Shown in pieces: positions 38,771 through 47,360 of a DNA stretch of 64,000 nt (the stretch's first letter is position 1; every line of letters starts with the position of its first letter). Both the position numbers and the translations under genes were made by a program. Below the pieces are notes generated by a model. It saw only the letters and a program-made list of their open reading frames with translations. It was not told the DNA's origin and searched no databases. The stretch is from Streptomyces sp. CNH099 (lineage in GTDB: Bacteria > Actinomycetota > Actinomycetes > Streptomycetales > Streptomycetaceae), in NCBI GenBank assembly GCA_000514715.1, contig AZWL01000026.1:133-64132 (forward strand). The letters are read 5' to 3'.

Positions 38771-39388
38771 ATGACCGTCGAGCCAGGCGTCCGCACGGCG
38801 GCGGAGAGCGATGCCTCGGTGATTGCGCGGTCCGGGGATGAGCCCGAGGCATTCGCCGTGCTCTTCGACCGGCACGCGGATGCGGTACACCGTTATCTGG
38901 CCCGCAGGCTCGGCTGCGAGCCGGCCGACGACCTCATGGCGGAGACCTTCACCACTGCTTTCCAGCAGCGGCACCGGTACGACCCGGCGCGGGCCGCGAG
39001 CAACGACGCCCGACCCTGGTTGTTCGGCATAGCGACCAACCTCGTCGGCCGGCACCGGCGGGCGGAGGCGCGCCGCTTCAAGGCCCTGGCCCGGGTCCCG
39101 GCTCCCGCCGATCACGAGGAGCCGCTGGCCGACCGGGCCGCGGCCCGGGTGGGGGCACAGTCCGTACGCCGCGAGCTGGCGGCGGCGCTGGGCGCGCTGC
39201 CCGCGCGGCACCGGGACGTACTGCTGCTGGTGGCGTGGGGTGGTCTCGGCTACGAGGAGGTGGCCCAAGCCCTCGGTGTACCCGTCGGCACGGTCAGATC
39301 ACGGCTGCACCGGGCTCGTAGCAAGCTACGCGATGCGTTGGGCGGATCCGATCCGACGGCACTGCGAGAGGCATCCGACCATGACTGA
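38771..39388 (+). CDS. ECF-type RNA polymerase sigma factor
   Basis: 205 residues from ATG 38771 with AGGAG seven bases upstream. Region 2 is EAFAVLFDRHADAVHRYLAR then PWLFGIATNLVGRHRRAEAR; region 4 is LPARHRDVLLLVAWGGLGYE followed by EVAQALGVPVGTVRSRLHRA. No anti-sigma factor with a zinc motif is encoded next to it; instead the stop overlaps the CU044_5270-type gene, which may take that role as a membrane-anchored partner. Confidence 0.9.
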   Translation: MTVEPGVRTAAESDASVIARSGDEPEAFAVLFDRHADAVHRYLARRLGCEPADDLMAETFTTAFQQRHRYDPARAASNDARPWLFGIATNLVGRHRRAEARRFKALARVPAPADHEEPLADRAAARVGAQSVRRELAAALGALPARHRDVLLLVAWGGLGYEEVAQALGVPVGTVRSRLHRARSKLRDALGGSDPTALREASDHD

Positions 39389-40349
39389 CGAACTCGAACT
39401 CCTGCGGGACTGGGACGCGGACGCGGCCCCCCTCACGGAGCCGGCCCGGGCGCAGGCCCGGCACCGACTGCTCAACACGATCGTGCACGCGGACCGGCAG
39501 CGGCACCCCGCCGCCGCCCGCCCCGGCCGCCGCAACGCGCTGCGCATCGCGACAGCCGCGGTGGTCTTCACGGCGGTGACGGGGACGGCGGTGCTGATCG
39601 CCGGTGAGGACGCAGACGCCCCGCGGATGGTCAACACCCGCGCCGCGAAGGTGCTGAACGCCGCGGCGGTGTGGGAGAGCGAGCACGAGAAGCCCGTGGT
39701 GCCGCGCGACCACCAGTTCATCTACTGGAAGCGGATCATCACGGAGACGGAGCAGGGCACCGGCGAGGTCACGACGTTCGTGGACGAGATGTGGAACTCG
39801 GTGGACGGCTCCAAGCGCTCCCTGACCATGGAGCGCGGCCAGGTGTTCTGGGAGGAGCCCGTGAAGAAGGGCCACGGCGTGTGGCCGCCCCGGACGTGGA
39901 GCGGGCTGGAGGAACTCCCCACTGACCCGGAGAAGCTGCTCCTGGCCATGACCGGGGACCGGACCCCGCCGGAGTCGATCAGCGAGCTCGGGGACGAACG
40001 CTGGTGGGACCTGGCGTTCAGCCTCACCGCGCTGCTCAAGGATCCGGTGCTGCCACCGGGGCTGCGCCCGGCGGCGTACGAGGCGCTGGCGCTGATCCCG
40101 GACATGAAGGCGGTCCCGGGGATGAAGGACGCGCGGGGGCGGGCCGGCGTGGGGATCGCGTACGCGAAGGCCCCGCCCGGGGAACCGAAGCAGAAGCCGG
40201 GACAGGAGCAGTACGCCATCTTCGACGCGCAGACGTACGAATACCTGGGCTTCCGGACAGGTTGCACCACGGCCTCCGGTAAGAAGTGTGTCCAGCGGTC
40301 CTACGTGGCGGACTGGGGGGTCGTCGACCGCTTGAAGCAGCGCCCCTAG
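39381..40349 (+). CDS. CU044_5270-family membrane-anchored protein
   Basis: 322 residues overlapping the sigma stop by eight bases. The cytoplasmic N-terminus (ELLRDWDADAAPLTEPARAQ) precedes one membrane segment (ALRIATAAVVFTAVTGTAVL), then a large extracytoplasmic domain with PRDHQFIYWKRIITETEQGT, PTDPEKLLLAMTGD and GLRPAAYEALALIPDMK. This is the CU044_5270 pattern usually encoded after ECF sigma factors. By position it could act as an anti-sigma factor; this has not been seen from motifs. Confidence 0.82.
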   Translation: MTDELELLRDWDADAAPLTEPARAQARHRLLNTIVHADRQRHPAAARPGRRNALRIATAAVVFTAVTGTAVLIAGEDADAPRMVNTRAAKVLNAAAVWESEHEKPVVPRDHQFIYWKRIITETEQGTGEVTTFVDEMWNSVDGSKRSLTMERGQVFWEEPVKKGHGVWPPRTWSGLEELPTDPEKLLLAMTGDRTPPESISELGDERWWDLAFSLTALLKDPVLPPGLRPAAYEALALIPDMKAVPGMKDARGRAGVGIAYAKAPPGEPKQKPGQEQYAIFDAQTYEYLGFRTGCTTASGKKCVQRSYVADWGVVDRLKQRP

Positions 40350-40367
40350 CCTCGACCGTTCGTGAGT

Positions 40368-40389
40368 CCTCGTCGGTTCGCCGACGAGG
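40368..40389. terminator. UUCG-loop terminator
   Basis: CCTCGTCGG-TTCG-CCGACGAGG, a nine-bp stem with the extra-stable TTCG loop, 19 bp after the stop of the sigma operon. Confidence 0.75.
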
Positions 40390-40491
40390 GCTCTGCTTTT
40401 GCGGACGGCTTTCCGGCGGTGGGGCAGGGTGAAGGCCCGTCGTCGCCTCGGGCGGGCGCCGGGGTGGGGGACGTTCCCTGCGGGTGATCCG

Positions 40492-40869
40492 TCACAGGCG
40501 CTCCACGTACTTCGCCCGCCACTCCGGGGCCGGGTCCGAGCCCAGCTCGTTCCAGTACTCCCGGGCGGCCACGACCCGGCCCGACCGCACCGTCCAGAAC
40601 GACGCCACTCTGTGCACGCCCATCGTCTCGTGCGGCACCTCCACCTCGGAGACGACCTCCTCGCCCGCGGCCACGATCCGCAGCACGCGGATCGACCAGC
40701 CCTCCGGGTACTCCGCGTTGACGCCCACGTAGTTGTCCCGGCCGGTGATCCGTTCGCCGCTGACCGGCCATTCGACGACGACGTCGGCGGCGAGAAGCTC
40801 ACCGACGCCGCTCCAGTCCCGCGCCTGCATGCGGTCCCACAACGCTTGAATGATCTCTGACGGCTCCAT
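40492..40869 (-). CDS. SnoaL/NTF2-like protein
   Basis: 125 residues. IIQALWDRMQARDWSGVGEL, then LAADVVVEWPVSGERITGRD and EVVSEVEVPHETMGVHRVAS, FWTVRSGRVVAAREYWNE form the cone-shaped NTF2 fold with its hydrophobic pocket. Members include polyketide cyclases, ketosteroid isomerases and many of unknown function; nothing here identifies the substrate. Confidence 0.8.
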   Translation of the reverse strand: MEPSEIIQALWDRMQARDWSGVGELLAADVVVEWPVSGERITGRDNYVGVNAEYPEGWSIRVLRIVAAGEEVVSEVEVPHETMGVHRVASFWTVRSGRVVAAREYWNELGSDPAPEWRAKYVERL

Positions 40870-41049
40870 GACCGCATGCTCCCAGCACCCACTGACATCG
40901 CGGACGCGCACGCCCCGCCCGTCGGCGTTCACCCTTCCGGTCGACACCCCCCGCGTCGCGGGCTTTCATGGAACTGCCGGACTTCCCCCGGTTCGCACCT
41001 CCGGGGGAGGGGCCGCGAGTGATCCCAACTCTCCGGTGGGAGGCACACC

Positions 41050-41325
41050 GTGCACACCGACAGGCGCCCGGCGGGCAGCGGCCGCGGCGACGGCCGCCAT
41101 GGGCGGCGTACCGAGCCCGGGCACGGTCGGGAGCCCGCCGCACCCGCCACCCCCGCCCCGCCCACCGGGGCCGACAGGCCCGGGGCGTCGCGGGACGCGT
41201 ACGAGGACGAGCGGGACCAGGCCATCGACGCCGATCCGCAACTTCGCAAGGTCGGCCGGGCGCGGTTGCGCAGGCGTGCGGGGCGGCCCGGCCAAGGTGA
41301 CGGGTCCGGTGCGGCGGACGGCTGA
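41050..41325 (+). CDS. Small hydrophilic protein, related in start region to the 41462 gene
   Basis: 91 residues from GTG 41050 after GTGGGAGG. The product is charged and probably disordered (ADRPGASRDAYEDERDQAID). Its beginning (HTDRRPA) and the DNA before it resemble those of the gene at 41462 (QTDRNTA), suggesting duplication of the control region. I cannot assign a function. Confidence 0.4.
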   Translation: MHTDRRPAGSGRGDGRHGRRTEPGHGREPAAPATPAPPTGADRPGASRDAYEDERDQAIDADPQLRKVGRARLRRRAGRPGQGDGSGAADG

Positions 41326-41461
41326 GCGGCGTACCACCTGCTGATTACTCCCTCCGGTCGACACCTGAACGGCGGAGGCGTTACATGGTGATATGCCGGT
41401 TTCGTCGAACAAGTCGGCGAACCGCTTCTATCCCTGCACGCACCATCCAGCGGGAGGAACA

Positions 41462-42211
41462 GTGCAGACCGACAGGAACACAGCCAGGGGCGGCAGTGGC
41501 AAGGCCGCGAAAGCCGCGGGGGTAGGGCGCGAGACCGACGCCGCCGCTGCGGCGGGTGGCGGCGGCCAGGGCGAGACGATGGGCCGGCGCGGACAGCAAC
41601 CGGAGCGCGAGCAGCGGGGCGGCGCGGCGGAGGAGCAGCGTGTCGTGGCGTACCGCGAGCGCCTGCAGGTCGAGCCCGTCGACCAGCGGCAGCCGATGGG
41701 CGAGGCCGAGGTCGCGATCCGGGTGCGGGAGTCGGCGCAGCGGTTCGAGGTCACCCGCGGGCACGACGAGTGCGTCGTGCGGCGCAGCGACGTGGACGGC
41801 AAGGAGGGCAACCTGATCGCCGGCGACCACCACGAGTTCGTGGAGCGCAGCGTGAAGGTGCCGCTCTACGGCGAGAACGCCGAGGTCGTCGTCCACAAGG
41901 TGTCCGAGCCCTACGCGGTGGCCGACATCGGCACCAGGCGGGTCGAGGACACCCAGACGTTCGAGACCGTACTCAAGACCGAGGAGATCGTCGAGAACGT
42001 GCCCTCCGGCGCGGGTTCCGCGATGAGCGTCCGCGAGGTGCAGGAGGGCTACGACCTGCGCGGGGGCATCCGGTACGGGCAGCACGAGCAGCAGGAGCAG
42101 CGCTCGGAGACCGGCGGGAAACACGGCCACGCCGCCGCTCCCGAGGGCGCCGACACCCCGGGCGCGGCCGAGGACATCGGCGAGGGCAAGGGCCGGGGCC
42201 GCTGGTTCTGA
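41462..42211 (+). CDS. DUF2382-like stress-associated protein (tentative)
   Basis: 249 residues from GTG 41462 with GGGAGG upstream. A low-complexity start leads to two similar strand-rich repeats: VVAYRERLQVEPVDQRQPMG with EVAIRVRESAQRFEVTRGHD, and HEFVERSVKVPLYGENAEVV with YAVADIGTRRVEDTQTFETV. These recall the alternating strands of DUF2382 repeats in stress proteins, but the match is loose. The C-terminus is disordered. It neighbours the NHEJ genes, which fits stress or sporulation expression. Confidence 0.5.
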   Translation: MQTDRNTARGGSGKAAKAAGVGRETDAAAAAGGGGQGETMGRRGQQPEREQRGGAAEEQRVVAYRERLQVEPVDQRQPMGEAEVAIRVRESAQRFEVTRGHDECVVRRSDVDGKEGNLIAGDHHEFVERSVKVPLYGENAEVVVHKVSEPYAVADIGTRRVEDTQTFETVLKTEEIVENVPSGAGSAMSVREVQEGYDLRGGIRYGQHEQQEQRSETGGKHGHAAAPEGADTPGAAEDIGEGKGRGRWF

Positions 42212-42355
42212 CGGCGTCCGTCCGAACCTGGCCGACCGACCGAGCGAGCACGGGCGGGGGTCCGCGAGGGTGCGGGCCCCCGTCCGGCGCGCCGGACGGG
42301 GGCGGAGACGGGCGGGCGCACGGTATTCGGGCGCGTGACGGCCGGGCCGGCCCTC

Positions 42356-43303
42356 TCACGCCGCCTTGCCGGGCTTCTTCGCCGTCTTCTTGGCCGCGGT
42401 CTTCTTGCTCGCGGTCTTCTTGGCGGCCGTCTTCTTGCCCGCGGTCTTCTTCGCCGCCGTCTTCCCGGCCGCCTTCTTCTTCGTCGTCTTCTTCGCCGCC
42501 TCCTTCTTCCGCGGCGTCCCCCCACGCTTGTCCTGCGCCGCCTTGACGCTCGCCTCCAGCGCCGACATCAGGTCGATGACCTGCCCCCGCTCCTCGCCGC
42601 GCTCCTCCGCCGGCAGCGGCGCGACGCCCTCCTTGCTCGCGACGAGTGCCTCGACCGCCTCGCGGTACTCGTCCGTGAACTCGTCCGGGTCGTAGCCGCC
42701 CAGCGCGTCCATGAGGGAGTCGACCATGTCCAGTTCCTGCCGGCGCACCGTCACCTTCTCGTCCGGCGCCACCGACTGCGCCGAGCGCACCTCGTCGGGC
42801 CACAGCATCGTGTGCAGGACGAGCACGCCCTCTTCCGCCAGCACCCGCACCAGCGCGGGCGCCTCGCGGTTGCGGAGCGCGACCTTGACCACCGCCACCC
42901 GCCCCGAGCGCGTCAGCGCCTCGCGCAGCAGGACGTACGGCTTGGCGGCCGCGGCGTCGACGGGCTTCACGTAGTACGCGCGGGAGAACTGGATGGGATC
43001 GAAGCGGCCGGCCTCCTCGAACCCCACCACGTCGATGATCTTCTTGCTGGGCAGCGGCAGCTGGGCGAGGTCGTCGGGGGTGAGCACGACGAGTTCGCCG
43101 TCGGCCGTCTCGTACGCCCTGGTGATGTCGGCGTACTGCACCTCGCGGTCCTCCAGCTCGCAGAACCGCCGGTAGCGGATCCGGCCGCCGTCCTCGGCGT
43201 GCACCTGCCGGAAGGACACGCCGTGCTCCTCGGTGGCGGAGTACAGCTGGACGGGAATGCTGACCAGCCCGAAGGAGATCGCACCCTTCCATATAGATTT
43301 CAT
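42356..43303 (-). CDS. ku: Ku, non-homologous end-joining protein
   Basis: 315 residues. The Ku core begins KSIWKGAISFGLVSIPVQLY and includes RRFCELEDREVQYADITRAY, ADGELVVLTPDDL, DPIQFSRAYYVKP and RNREAPALVRVLAEEGVLVL. After about residue 255 comes a lysine/alanine-rich tail of (A)KK(T)AxK repeats, as in many streptomycete Ku proteins, which binds DNA. Ku homodimers bridge double-strand ends and recruit LigD. Divergent from the LigD-type polymerase gene, 31 bp away. Confidence 0.95.
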   Translation of the reverse strand: MKSIWKGAISFGLVSIPVQLYSATEEHGVSFRQVHAEDGGRIRYRRFCELEDREVQYADITRAYETADGELVVLTPDDLAQLPLPSKKIIDVVGFEEAGRFDPIQFSRAYYVKPVDAAAAKPYVLLREALTRSGRVAVVKVALRNREAPALVRVLAEEGVLVLHTMLWPDEVRSAQSVAPDEKVTVRRQELDMVDSLMDALGGYDPDEFTDEYREAVEALVASKEGVAPLPAEERGEERGQVIDLMSALEASVKAAQDKRGGTPRKKEAAKKTTKKKAAGKTAAKKTAGKKTAAKKTASKKTAAKKTAKKPGKAA

Positions 43304-43334
43304 CCATATGTCCTCTCTCCCGGAGGTTCAGCAT

Positions 43335-44261
43335 ATGCCGGTCACCGAGGTCGAAGGCCGCCGCCTGAAGCTCAGCAACCTGGACAAGGTGCTCTGGCCG
43401 GAGTACGGCTTCACCAAGGGCGAGGCACTGCACTATTACGCCCAAGTCGCCGACGTCCTGCTGCCGCACGTGCGCGACCGGGCCGCGTCCTTCCTCCGCT
43501 TCCCGGACGGCGTGGAGGGGGAGCGGTTCTTCGCCAAGAACGCCCCGGCGGGCACGCCTGAATGGGTGAGGGCGGCCGATGTCGAGATGACCCGCACCAC
43601 CGTGCACCACGTCCTCGTCCAGGACCTGCCGACCCTGCTGTGGGCGGCGAACCTGGCGGCGCTGGAGCTGCACGTACCGCAGTGGAAGGCGCTCGACGGC
43701 AGGGGCGGGAGGAAGCCGGTGCGGGTCAGGGCGGACGACCGGCCCGCCGACCGGATCGTCTTCGACCTCGACCCCGGCCCGCCGGCCACGGTCGTGGAGT
43801 GCTGCCGCGCCGCGCTGCTGCTGCGCGACGCGCTGCGCACGGACGGGCTCGACGCCTGGCCGAAGACGTCCGGGTCGAAGGGCCTGCACCTGTACGTGCC
43901 CCTCGCGCCCGCCTCCGCCGAGGCCGCCAGCGCGTACGCCAAGGCCCTGGCGCGGCGGCTGGAGGAGGAGAACCCGGAGCTGATCCTGCACCGGATGGCC
44001 AGAAAGCTGCGGCCGCGCAAGGTCTTCGTCGACTGGAGCCAGAACTCGCGCGCGAAGACCACCGTCGCCCCGTACGTGCTGCGCGCGAAGGCCCGGCCGA
44101 CCGTCTCCACCCCGCTGACCTGGGGCGAGGTGGAGGACTGCGCGGATCCGGACGAGTTGGTCTTCCTCCCCGGCGACGTGCAGGAGCGCGTCCGGGAGCA
44201 CGGGGACCTGCTGGAGCCGCTGCTGAGCGAGCACTTCGACCTGCCGGAAATGCCGGATTAG
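43335..44261 (+). CDS. ligD: LigD-type polymerase/primase domain protein
   Basis: 308 residues, the stand-alone PolDom of NHEJ. It starts VEGRRLKLSNLDKVLWPEYG, contains RFPDGVEGERFFAKNAP, the metal-binding RIVFDLDPGPP, WPKTSGSKGLHLYVPL and VFVDWSQNSRAKTTVAPYVL. It fills gaps and adds ribonucleotides at breaks. ATG 43335 has CGGAGG eight bases upstream; an ATG at 43308 is also in frame. Here polymerase and ligase are separate genes rather than one LigD chain; no 3'-phosphoesterase domain is seen. Confidence 0.92.
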   Translation: MPVTEVEGRRLKLSNLDKVLWPEYGFTKGEALHYYAQVADVLLPHVRDRAASFLRFPDGVEGERFFAKNAPAGTPEWVRAADVEMTRTTVHHVLVQDLPTLLWAANLAALELHVPQWKALDGRGGRKPVRVRADDRPADRIVFDLDPGPPATVVECCRAALLLRDALRTDGLDAWPKTSGSKGLHLYVPLAPASAEAASAYAKALARRLEEENPELILHRMARKLRPRKVFVDWSQNSRAKTTVAPYVLRAKARPTVSTPLTWGEVEDCADPDELVFLPGDVQERVREHGDLLEPLLSEHFDLPEMPD

Positions 44262-44625
44262 CCCATTCGTGGGACAGTGGAAACGACCGACACGTTCGGC
44301 AGGGTCACAGCAGCGGGCCCACTCCGCGGGGTCAGCGGCGCGGCGCGCGCCGGGGCCGCGGACAGCGAACGATCCCCGCTGCCGGACCGCGGGCGTGTCC
44401 GCGCAGCCGTCCACCGGCGGTACGGGCACGCCCCGGCCGCGTGCGCCACGGGCGGCGCGGCGCGCCCCGGTGCGGGCGGCCCCGTCCGTGTGCCCGGCGT
44501 GCTCGGGGCGCCGGGCACGGGGACGGGGCACGGCACCCCGGGCGCGCGGCGGCGTGCGGCCGCCGCCGTCCCGGGGTGCCGTACGGGCACGTGCCCCGCG
44601 CCCGTATACGCCCGTATACGCCCGC
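44262..44625. other. 364-bp convergent intergenic stretch
   Basis: It lies between the convergent polymerase and ligase genes. No frame has family resemblance. The right edge contains a 10-bp tandem CCCGTATACG repeat (44601-44620) just before the ligase minisatellite. It probably holds both terminators, but no long perfect stem stood out. Confidence 0.3.
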
Positions 44626-45699
44626 CTACGCCCCCTCCTCCGGCGCCCGCGCCCCCTCCTCCGGCGCCCGCGCCCCCTCCTCCGGCGCCCGCGCCCCCTC
44701 CTCCGGCGCCCGCGCCTCCTCCGGGCTCTTGTCCGGCCGCAGCCCCCGCCACACCGGGTGCCGCAGCACACCCGTCGCCGTCCACTCCCCGTACGCCACC
44801 TCGCCCACCAGTTCCGGCTCCACCCAGTGCACCGCGCCCGCCGCCCGCACGTGCCGGTCGGCGACCGGGCCCGTGAACGGGCTCGTGTCCCGGGCCAGCC
44901 CCGCGAGCCGCTCCCGCAGCACCTCCAGCGCACGCTGCGAGAAGCCGCTGCCCACGCTGCCCGCGTAGGCCAGGCCGCCGTCCTTCGTCCACACCCCCGT
45001 CAGCAGCGCGCCGATCGCGTCCGACCTGCCGCCCGCGCCCTCCGCCCAGCCCCCGACGACGACCTCCTGGGTGCGCACGTTCTTGATCTTCAGCCAGAGG
45101 TCGCTGCGCCGGCCCGGCAGATACGGCGACGACAGCCGCTTCGCCAGCAGCCCCTCCAGCCCGTACCGCCGGGTCATCTCCAGCGCCTCGGCCCCGCCGC
45201 CCGCCCAGTGCGGGGGAGTGCGCCAGTGCGGGCCGGCGACGTCCAGGCCGGCGAGCAGCGCGCGGCGCTCGCGGTACGGCAGGCGCAGGGTGGACTCGCC
45301 GTCGAGGTGCGGCACGTCGAACGCCATGTAGTCGACCGGCACCTCGGCGGCGAGGCGGGCGATGACGGCGCCGCGGGTGAGGTTCATGCGGCGCTGCAGC
45401 GCGCCGAACGAGGGCCGGCCGTCGGGGGCCACCGCCACGATCTCGCCGTCGAGTACGCAGGCGTGCCCGGCGGCGGCGAGGGCCTCGCCGAGCGGGGCCA
45501 GCTCGGGGTAGCGGGCGGTGACGTCGTTGTCGTTGCGCGACAGCAGCGTCAGCGAGCCGTCGCCCGGGGCGTACGCGACGGCGCGGATGCCGTCCCACTT
45601 CAGCTCGTAGCCCCAGGAGGGGTCCGCGGCGGCCGGCGGCAGGCTGCCGGGGACCGCCAGCATGGGCGCGACGTGCGGCAGCCCGCCGAAGTCGGTCAT
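44626..45699 (-). CDS. ATP-dependent DNA ligase (LigD ligase domain)
   Basis: 357 residues. WGYELKWDGIRAVAYAPGDG has the adenylated lysine in KWDG; further motifs are LLSRNDNDVT, CVLDGEIVAV, VDYMAFDV, EGLLAKRLSSPY and LWLKIKN. The OB-fold follows (GALLTGVWTKDGGLAYAGSV). It should seal ends with Ku and the separate polymerase protein. The C-terminus is a 7-residue repeat ARAPEEG, about five copies, encoded by a 21-bp tandem repeat; this tail is not part of the enzyme fold. Convergent with the polymerase gene. Confidence 0.92.
   Translation of the reverse strand: MTDFGGLPHVAPMLAVPGSLPPAAADPSWGYELKWDGIRAVAYAPGDGSLTLLSRNDNDVTARYPELAPLGEALAAAGHACVLDGEIVAVAPDGRPSFGALQRRMNLTRGAVIARLAAEVPVDYMAFDVPHLDGESTLRLPYRERRALLAGLDVAGPHWRTPPHWAGGGAEALEMTRRYGLEGLLAKRLSSPYLPGRRSDLWLKIKNVRTQEVVVGGWAEGAGGRSDAIGALLTGVWTKDGGLAYAGSVGSGFSQRALEVLRERLAGLARDTSPFTGPVADRHVRAAGAVHWVEPELVGEVAYGEWTATGVLRHPVWRGLRPDKSPEEARAPEEGARAPEEGARAPEEGARAPEEGA
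44631..44725. repeat. 21-bp minisatellite in the ligase 3' end
   Basis: About four and a half nearly identical copies of a 21-bp unit containing CCCCTCCTCCGGCGCCCGCG, in frame with the ligase, giving ARAPEEG repeats. Copy number is likely to vary between strains. A shorter 10-bp repeat precedes it. Confidence 0.85.
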
Positions 45700-45726
45700 G
45701 CGGGCAGGTTAAGTTCCGGGCCGGCG

Positions 45727-46083
45727 CTACGCCTCCTGGGCGATGTCCCCGCGCAGCGGCTCCAGGGTGCCGCCGATGGTCTTCACGGTGTCGTCCGGCA
45801 CACCGAGGCCGACGAGGGTGGCCGTCAGGTGGTCGACGACCCGCTCGAAGTGGGCCGTGGTGATGCCGAGCCCCTCGTGGGCCCTGCGCATGCCGCGGCC
45901 CTGGTAGCCGCCGGGGCCGCCGAGCGCGGCGCCTATGAAGGCGCGCTGGTGGCGCTTGAGCCGCTGCACGTCGATGCCGTCGAAGAACGGCTGCAGCTCC
46001 GGGTCGTCGAGCACTCGGTCGTAGAAGTTGTCCACGGCGGTGGCGACCGCCGTCTCCCCGCCGATCGAGTCGTAAATAGTCAT
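45727..46083 (-). CDS. glbN: Group 1 truncated haemoglobin (trHbN)
   Basis: 118 residues, the length of 2/2 globins. IYDSIGGETAVATAVDNFYD has the typical start and B-helix tyrosine region. KRHQRAFIGAALGGPGGYQG is the EF region with E-helix residues, and RRAHEGLGITTAHFERVVDH carries the proximal histidine. In actinobacteria trHbN detoxifies nitric oxide. It is 27 bp from the ligase gene, in the same direction, probably by chance. Confidence 0.9.
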   Translation of the reverse strand: MTIYDSIGGETAVATAVDNFYDRVLDDPELQPFFDGIDVQRLKRHQRAFIGAALGGPGGYQGRGMRRAHEGLGITTAHFERVVDHLTATLVGLGVPDDTVKTIGGTLEPLRGDIAQEA

Positions 46084-46183
46084 GGGGCTTGATTATTGGG
46101 GCCGGTGGGGCTGGAGTGAAGAGCGTAGAACATTCAATTCCGGCCCAAGTTCTCGCCAACCAGGGCCCGGGAAAGGCGTGTTG

Positions 46184-47221
46184 TCAGCCGTTACCGCCCA
46201 TGCGCTGCAGGATTGCCCGCTTTGCCGTTGCGAACTCTTCGTCGGTCAGTATCCCGGCGGCGTGCAACTCGCCCAGCTCGCGCAGCCGGCGCAGCACGGC
46301 GTCGTGGTCGTCGGCCGGAACCGCCGCTTCCGGAGGCTCCGCCCCGGCGTCCGCCGGCTTGCGGAACTCCACCGGCGCCGCGTCCTCGGGCTCCGCGCCG
46401 GACGCCCCGCCGGCCGCGGGCCCGCCGTCCCCCGCCGGCAGCGCCGGCTGCCCCGCCTCCGGCCCGCTCAGCGCGCCGGCCGCGCCCGGCCCGCCCGGCG
46501 CGGGGGTCGCCGCCCGCGCGTTCGGGTGCGGCAGCCGTACGGTCACCGCCGCCGCCAGCAGTACCGCCGCCCCCGTCTCCTTCCTCGTCCCCCACAGCGC
46601 CAGCGTGTGCGGGTCCTTGTCGGGGTCGAGGAAGACCGCCGTCCCGTGCGGCCGGAACCGCAGGCCCCCCGACTCCAGGCCTGAGGCCCCCGCCCACTCC
46701 ACGCCCGCCAGCTCGGCCAGCGGCAACGTCCGGTTCCCGACCCGCTTCTTCGAGTCCTCGACCAGCCAGTTCCACTCCAGCCTGAGCTGCTCGCCGTCGA
46801 ACGTCGCGGTGCCGTCCAGACCGGAGGCGGTCAGCGGCACCGCGGGGCCCGGCAGCAGATAGCGGTCGACGGGCCCGTCCGGCACCTCGTCGAGCAGCAG
46901 CGACCTGCGTACCTCCTCGGCGAAGTACTCCGCGACCCCGCCGCGGTCGCGCTCCGGCCGCAGCAGGTACGGGTTCGCCGCCTCCGGCAGCCGCCCGCCG
47001 GCGGCGCGCAGCAGCGGGCACGCGCCGTCGCGCAGCCGCAGCCGCAGCAAGCCGCCCTTGCGCCCCGGTTCGTACGCGATCCCCGCCACCGCCGGCAGCG
47101 GCACGGCGACCTCGCCGAGCAGCTGCCGCAGCTTGTGCACGCCGCGGTCGCGGCCGGGGACGATCCGTATGACGTCGCCATCGAACTCCCAGCTGCCGTC
47201 TTTCGCGAGCACCTCGGCCAT
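46184..47221 (-). CDS. DUF4429 protein with SHOCT domain
   Basis: 345 residues. Two DUF4429 repeats (KDGSWEFDGDVIRIVPGRDR... and LDGTATFDGEQLRLEWNWLV with LAELAGVEWAGASG) form PH-like units. An Ala/Pro/Gly-rich linker follows, and the C-terminal SHOCT helix pair DAVLRRLRELGELHAAGILT DEEFATAKRAIL ends the protein. SHOCT motifs mediate oligomerisation. Function is unknown; such proteins are common in Streptomyces. Confidence 0.88.
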   Translation of the reverse strand: MAEVLAKDGSWEFDGDVIRIVPGRDRGVHKLRQLLGEVAVPLPAVAGIAYEPGRKGGLLRLRLRDGACPLLRAAGGRLPEAANPYLLRPERDRGGVAEYFAEEVRRSLLLDEVPDGPVDRYLLPGPAVPLTASGLDGTATFDGEQLRLEWNWLVEDSKKRVGNRTLPLAELAGVEWAGASGLESGGLRFRPHGTAVFLDPDKDPHTLALWGTRKETGAAVLLAAAVTVRLPHPNARAATPAPGGPGAAGALSGPEAGQPALPAGDGGPAAGGASGAEPEDAAPVEFRKPADAGAEPPEAAVPADDHDAVLRRLRELGELHAAGILTDEEFATAKRAILQRMGGNG

Positions 47222-47360
47222 GCCGCGAGTCTAGAGAGTCCGGAGCGCCGTCCCGGAACGGGCCGATCGTGTGGGATCCGCGGCAGACGTCGACGCTCCG
47301 TCACCTGACCGCCGCACAGTGTATGGACAGCGGTTGCCACCAGCAACTGCAATACCGCGC

